Shown here: piece after piece, positions 21,194 through 23,893 of the stretch | Numbering within the stretch: the first letter of the stretch is position 1 | Layout: the number at the start of each line of letters is the position of its first letter | Origin: Lysobacterales bacterium | GTDB taxonomy: Bacteria; Pseudomonadota; Gammaproteobacteria; Xanthomonadales; SZUA-36 | NCBI GenBank assembly: GCA_026196445.1 | Contig: JAPHTE010000433.1 | Location: forward strand, 1 to 23,893 | DNA: 23,893 nt | Direction of reading: 5' to 3' | The notes under the pieces: generated by a model | Database searches by the model: none | Told to the model about the DNA's origin: nothing | What the model saw: only the letters and a program-made list of their open reading frames with translations | Position numbers and translations under genes: made by a program

Positions 21194-21223
21194 TTTGAAT
21201 CCTGAATTGCGCCGTTAAGAAAA

Positions 21224-23893
21224 TCAGGCGGACTTCTTTTGCAGTAAAGCGTGTCGGTCAAACAACCTGGCCAGGAAGGTCCCGGTGTGTGAGACCGGTT
21301 TCCTGGCCAGTTGTTCGGGTGTTCCTGTAGCGATGATCTCACCACCGCGGTCGCCACCTTCCGGCCCCAGGTCGATAACCCAGTCGGCGGTTTTGATGAC
21401 ATCCAGGTTATGTTCGATTACGACCACGGTATTACCGTGGTCGCGCAATCGATGCAATACCTGCAGTAACTGCCTGATGTCATGGAAGTGCAGACCGGTT
21501 GTCGGCTCATCGAGGATATACAGGGTCTGGCCGGTATCGCGCTTTGACAACTCCTTGGCCAGCTTGATACGTTGAGCCTCACCGCCGGACAGGGTTGTCG
21601 CACTTTGGCCCAACGTGATGTAGGACAGTCCCACATCCATCAGTGTTTGCAGCTTGCGGGCGACGACCGGCACCGGTGCAAAAAAATCCAGCGCGACTTC
21701 GACGGTCATTTCCAGCACCTCGTGGATATTCTTGCCCTTGTAGTGCACGCCGAGCGACTCGCGGTTGTAGCGTTTGCCATGACAGACATCGCAGGGTACA
21801 TAGATATCTGGCAGGAAATGCATTTCAACACGGATCAAGCCGTCACCCTGGCAGGCTTCGCAGCGACCACCCTTGACGTTGAAGCTGAAGCGGCCGGGCT
21901 TGTAGCCGCGTGAACGTGCTTCCTGGGTGCCCGCGAATAATTCACGTATTGGCGTGAACAGACCGGTATAGGTGGCCGGGTTAGAACGCGGTGTGCGCCC
22001 GATGGGTGACTGGTCGATATCGACGACTTTGTCGAACAGGTGCAGGTTTTCCACGCTGTCGTAAGGGGCCGGCTGGGCGCTTGCGTCGTACAGTTCCCGG
22101 GCTGCCACGCGGTGCAGCGTGTCGTTGATCAGGGTGGACTTACCGGAACCGGAAACACCGGTGATACAGGTAAACAGACCCGCCGGAATTTCAAGAGTCA
22201 CGTTCTTCAGGTTGTTACCGCGCGCACCGATCAGGCTGAACACCCTTTTAGGGTCAGCCTCGCAGCGCTGGCGTGGAATCTCGATTTCCATTTTTCCAGA
22301 CAGGTACTGGCCGGTCAGAGTGGCGTCACTATTGACCAGGTCCTCCGGTTTACCGCAGAACACGACCTCGCCACCGTGCACCCCTGCACCGGGCCCCATG
22401 TCAACAATGTGATCGGCCGTGCGGATGGCCTCCTCGTCGTGTTCGACGACGATGACCGTATTACCGATGTCACGCAGGCGTGTCAGCGTGGACAGGAGAC
22501 GCTCGTTGTCACGTTGGTGCAGACCGATGGATGGTTCATCCAGGATATACATCACGCCGACCAGCCCGGCCCCGATCTGGCTGGCGAGACGGATGCGTTG
22601 CGCCTCGCCACCAGACAGGCTGCCTGCCTTGCGGTCCAGTGTCAGGTAGTCCAGACCGACGTTAACCAGGAATTGCAGGCGTTCGAAAACCTCCTTGACG
22701 ATCTTCTCTGCAATTTCACCTTTGCGGCCAGCAAGTGAAAGATTTTCAAAAAATTCAAGGCAGCGCAATATTGGCCAGGCGGTGATGGTCGGCAGGTTGG
22801 TGTCATCGACGAACACATGCCTTGCCTGGCGGTTCAAACGTTGCCCGTTGCACTCGGTACAGGGCTTCTGCGACTGGTACTTGGATAATTCCTCGCGCAC
22901 GATACGTGCGTCGGTTTCGCGGAACCGGCGTTCCAGGTTGGGGATGATGCCAGCGAAAGCGTGGCGCCTTTTCTGCGTGCCACGTTCGCCGTAATAGGTG
23001 AATTCGATAACTTCCTTGCCACTGCCGTAAAGGATGATATCGCGGTGTTGCTCGGACAATTCGATGAACGGTGTTTCGATGTCAAAGCCGTAGTGCGCCG
23101 ACAAGGCCTTGATGATCTGGAAATAATACGGGTTGCGCCGGTCCCAGCCACGCACGGCGCCGCCGGCCAGGCTGACATGCGGGTTGTTCACCACGCGATC
23201 CGGGTCAAAGAACTCGGCCACGCCAAGACCATCGCACGCGGGACAGGCCCCGTTCGGATTGTTGAAGGAGAACATGCGGGGCTCGATTTCCTGCAAGCTG
23301 TAATCACATTGCACGCAGGCGTAACGCGAACTCAGTAGTTTTTCTCCCGTTGCGCCGCTCGTGCCCCCGCTTTCATCCATCGGTGATAGCAGCGCAAGGC
23401 CGTCGGACAGTATCAGCGCGGTTTCGAATGACTCGGCAAGGCGTTGCTTCAGGTCTGCACGTACCTTGAAGCGGTCAATAACGACCTCGATCGTGTGTTT
23501 GCGGCGCAGTTCCAGTGCGGGTACTTCATCGATCGGATAGACGGTACCGTCAACCCGAACCCGCACGTATCCCTGTGCGCGCAATTCATCGAATAGCTGT
23601 GCGTGTTCACCCTTGCGGTCACGTACCACTGGCGAGAGCAACATCATCCTGCTGCCGTCAGGCAGAGCCATGGCCTGGTCGACCATCTGGCTGACGGTCT
23701 GTGCTTCGAGTGGCTGGCCGTGATCGGGGCAACAGGGCGTACCGACACGCGCGAACAGCAAGCGCAGGTAATCGTATATCTCGGTGATGGTGCCCACTGT
23801 GGAACGCGGGTTGTGGGAAGTGGATTTTTGCTCGATCGAAATAGCGGGTGACAGGCCCTCGATATGGTCGATATCCGGTTTTTCCATCACCGA
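21224..23893 (-). CDS. uvrA: Excinuclease ABC subunit A, N-terminus beyond the window
   Basis: The frame stays open to the right edge. The visible 889 or so residues begin within SVMEKPDIDHIEGLSPAISI, which is near residue 70 in E. coli UvrA, so roughly the first 68 residues, with the first Walker A motif, are outside the window. What is seen is complete: a first zinc module (CVQCDY and CPACDGLG), the ABC signature LSGGEAQRIRLASQIG, the Walker B segment MYILDEPSIGLH, the second Walker A GVSGSGKST, a second zinc module (CEACQGDG and CDVCHGKR), LSGGEAQRIKLAKELS and LYILDEPTTGLH. UvrA dimers find bulky DNA damage and load UvrB in nucleotide excision repair. Its promoter is not visible. Confidence 0.97.
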   Translation of the reverse strand, partial: SVMEKPDIDHIEGLSPAISIEQKSTSHNPRSTVGTITEIYDYLRLLFARVGTPCCPDHGQPLEAQTVSQMVDQAMALPDGSRMMLLSPVVRDRKGEHAQLFDELRAQGYVRVRVDGTVYPIDEVPALELRRKHTIEVVIDRFKVRADLKQRLAESFETALILSDGLALLSPMDESGGTSGATGEKLLSSRYACVQCDYSLQEIEPRMFSFNNPNGACPACDGLGVAEFFDPDRVVNNPHVSLAGGAVRGWDRRNPYYFQIIKALSAHYGFDIETPFIELSEQHRDIILYGSGKEVIEFTYYGERGTQKRRHAFAGIIPNLERRFRETDARIVREELSKYQSQKPCTECNGQRLNRQARHVFVDDTNLPTITAWPILRCLEFFENLSLAGRKGEIAEKIVKEVFERLQFLVNVGLDYLTLDRKAGSLSGGEAQRIRLASQIGAGLVGVMYILDEPSIGLHQRDNERLLSTLTRLRDIGNTVIVVEHDEEAIRTADHIVDMGPGAGVHGGEVVFCGKPEDLVNSDATLTGQYLSGKMEIEIPRQRCEADPKRVFSLIGARGNNLKNVTLEIPAGLFTCITGVSGSGKSTLINDTLHRVAARELYDASAQPAPYDSVENLHLFDKVVDIDQSPIGRTPRSNPATYTGLFTPIRELFAGTQEARSRGYKPGRFSFNVKGGRCEACQGDGLIRVEMHFLPDIYVPCDVCHGKRYNRESLGVHYKGKNIHEVLEMTVEVALDFFAPVPVVARKLQTLMDVGLSYITLGQSATTLSGGEAQRIKLAKELSKRDTGQTLYILDEPTTGLHFHDIRQLLQVLHRLRDHGNTVVVIEHNLDVIKTADWVIDLGPEGGDRGGEIIATGTPEQLARKPVSHTGTFLARLFDRHALLQKKSA

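Noticed and set aside
22040..22738. Plus-strand ORF of 232 codons
   Set aside because: It lies opposite conserved UvrA sequence, including the signature motif, and has no family features.

Overview
The window is bacterial chromosomal DNA from a gammaproteobacterium, GC-rich by eye and densely coded, with many start/stop overlaps of the ATGA type. The strongest taxonomic clue is an adjacent MurL-MurD2 pair (alternative route to the D-Glu of peptidoglycan, known best from Xanthomonas). A broken aspartate kinase start lies just in front of it and resembles the kinase part of xanthomonad LysA/LysC fusions. An order related to Xanthomonadales is my inference. All gene names rest on reading protein motifs, not on a search.

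Layout. 43-912: EamA/DMT permease. 965-3010 (-): EF-G-like paralogue with altered GTPase motifs. 3188-3748: secreted glycine-zipper (YcfJ-like) protein, preceded by a short region with palindromes and a possible 13-codon leader. 3963-4088: aspartate kinase remnant, then murL and murD2 (4091-6770). 6802-6890 (-): possible small RNA or orphan terminator. 6961-7476: ppiB, convergent with ispB (7533-8540, -). 8691-10390: MFS permease and ssb. 10490-15234: a tightly overlapped operon rmlA-rmlC-rmlD-manC-DUF1684 for dTDP-rhamnose and GDP-mannose supply, without rmlB. 15283-16065 (-): enoyl-CoA hydratase. 16200-16343 (-): small membrane protein of 47 residues. 16500-17823 (-): pspA-pspB-pspC behind a recognisable sigma-54 promoter, with no pspF in the window. 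18139-18822: periplasmic FKBP isomerase, divergent from psp. 18969-20431: NUDIX CoA pyrophosphatase overlapping a two-domain sulfurtransferase. 20438-21193 (-): ECI1-like enoyl-CoA isomerase behind uvrA, which runs off the right edge of the window.

How it fits together. Much of the window concerns the cell envelope: peptidoglycan precursor (MurL/MurD2), nucleotide sugars for polysaccharide (Rml, ManC), octaprenyl diphosphate for quinones (IspB), membrane stress (Psp), periplasmic folding (FKBP) and an envelope glycine-zipper protein. DNA maintenance is represented by ssb and uvrA, and acyl-CoA metabolism by two crotonase-fold enzymes. I saw no CRISPR array, tRNA, rRNA, insertion sequence or phage gene. 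The most interesting points are the kinase remnant fused in front of murL, the degenerate EF-G paralogue, the candidate minus-strand RNA upstream of ppiB, the unlisted 47-residue membrane protein and the psp control region with a 19-bp dyad.
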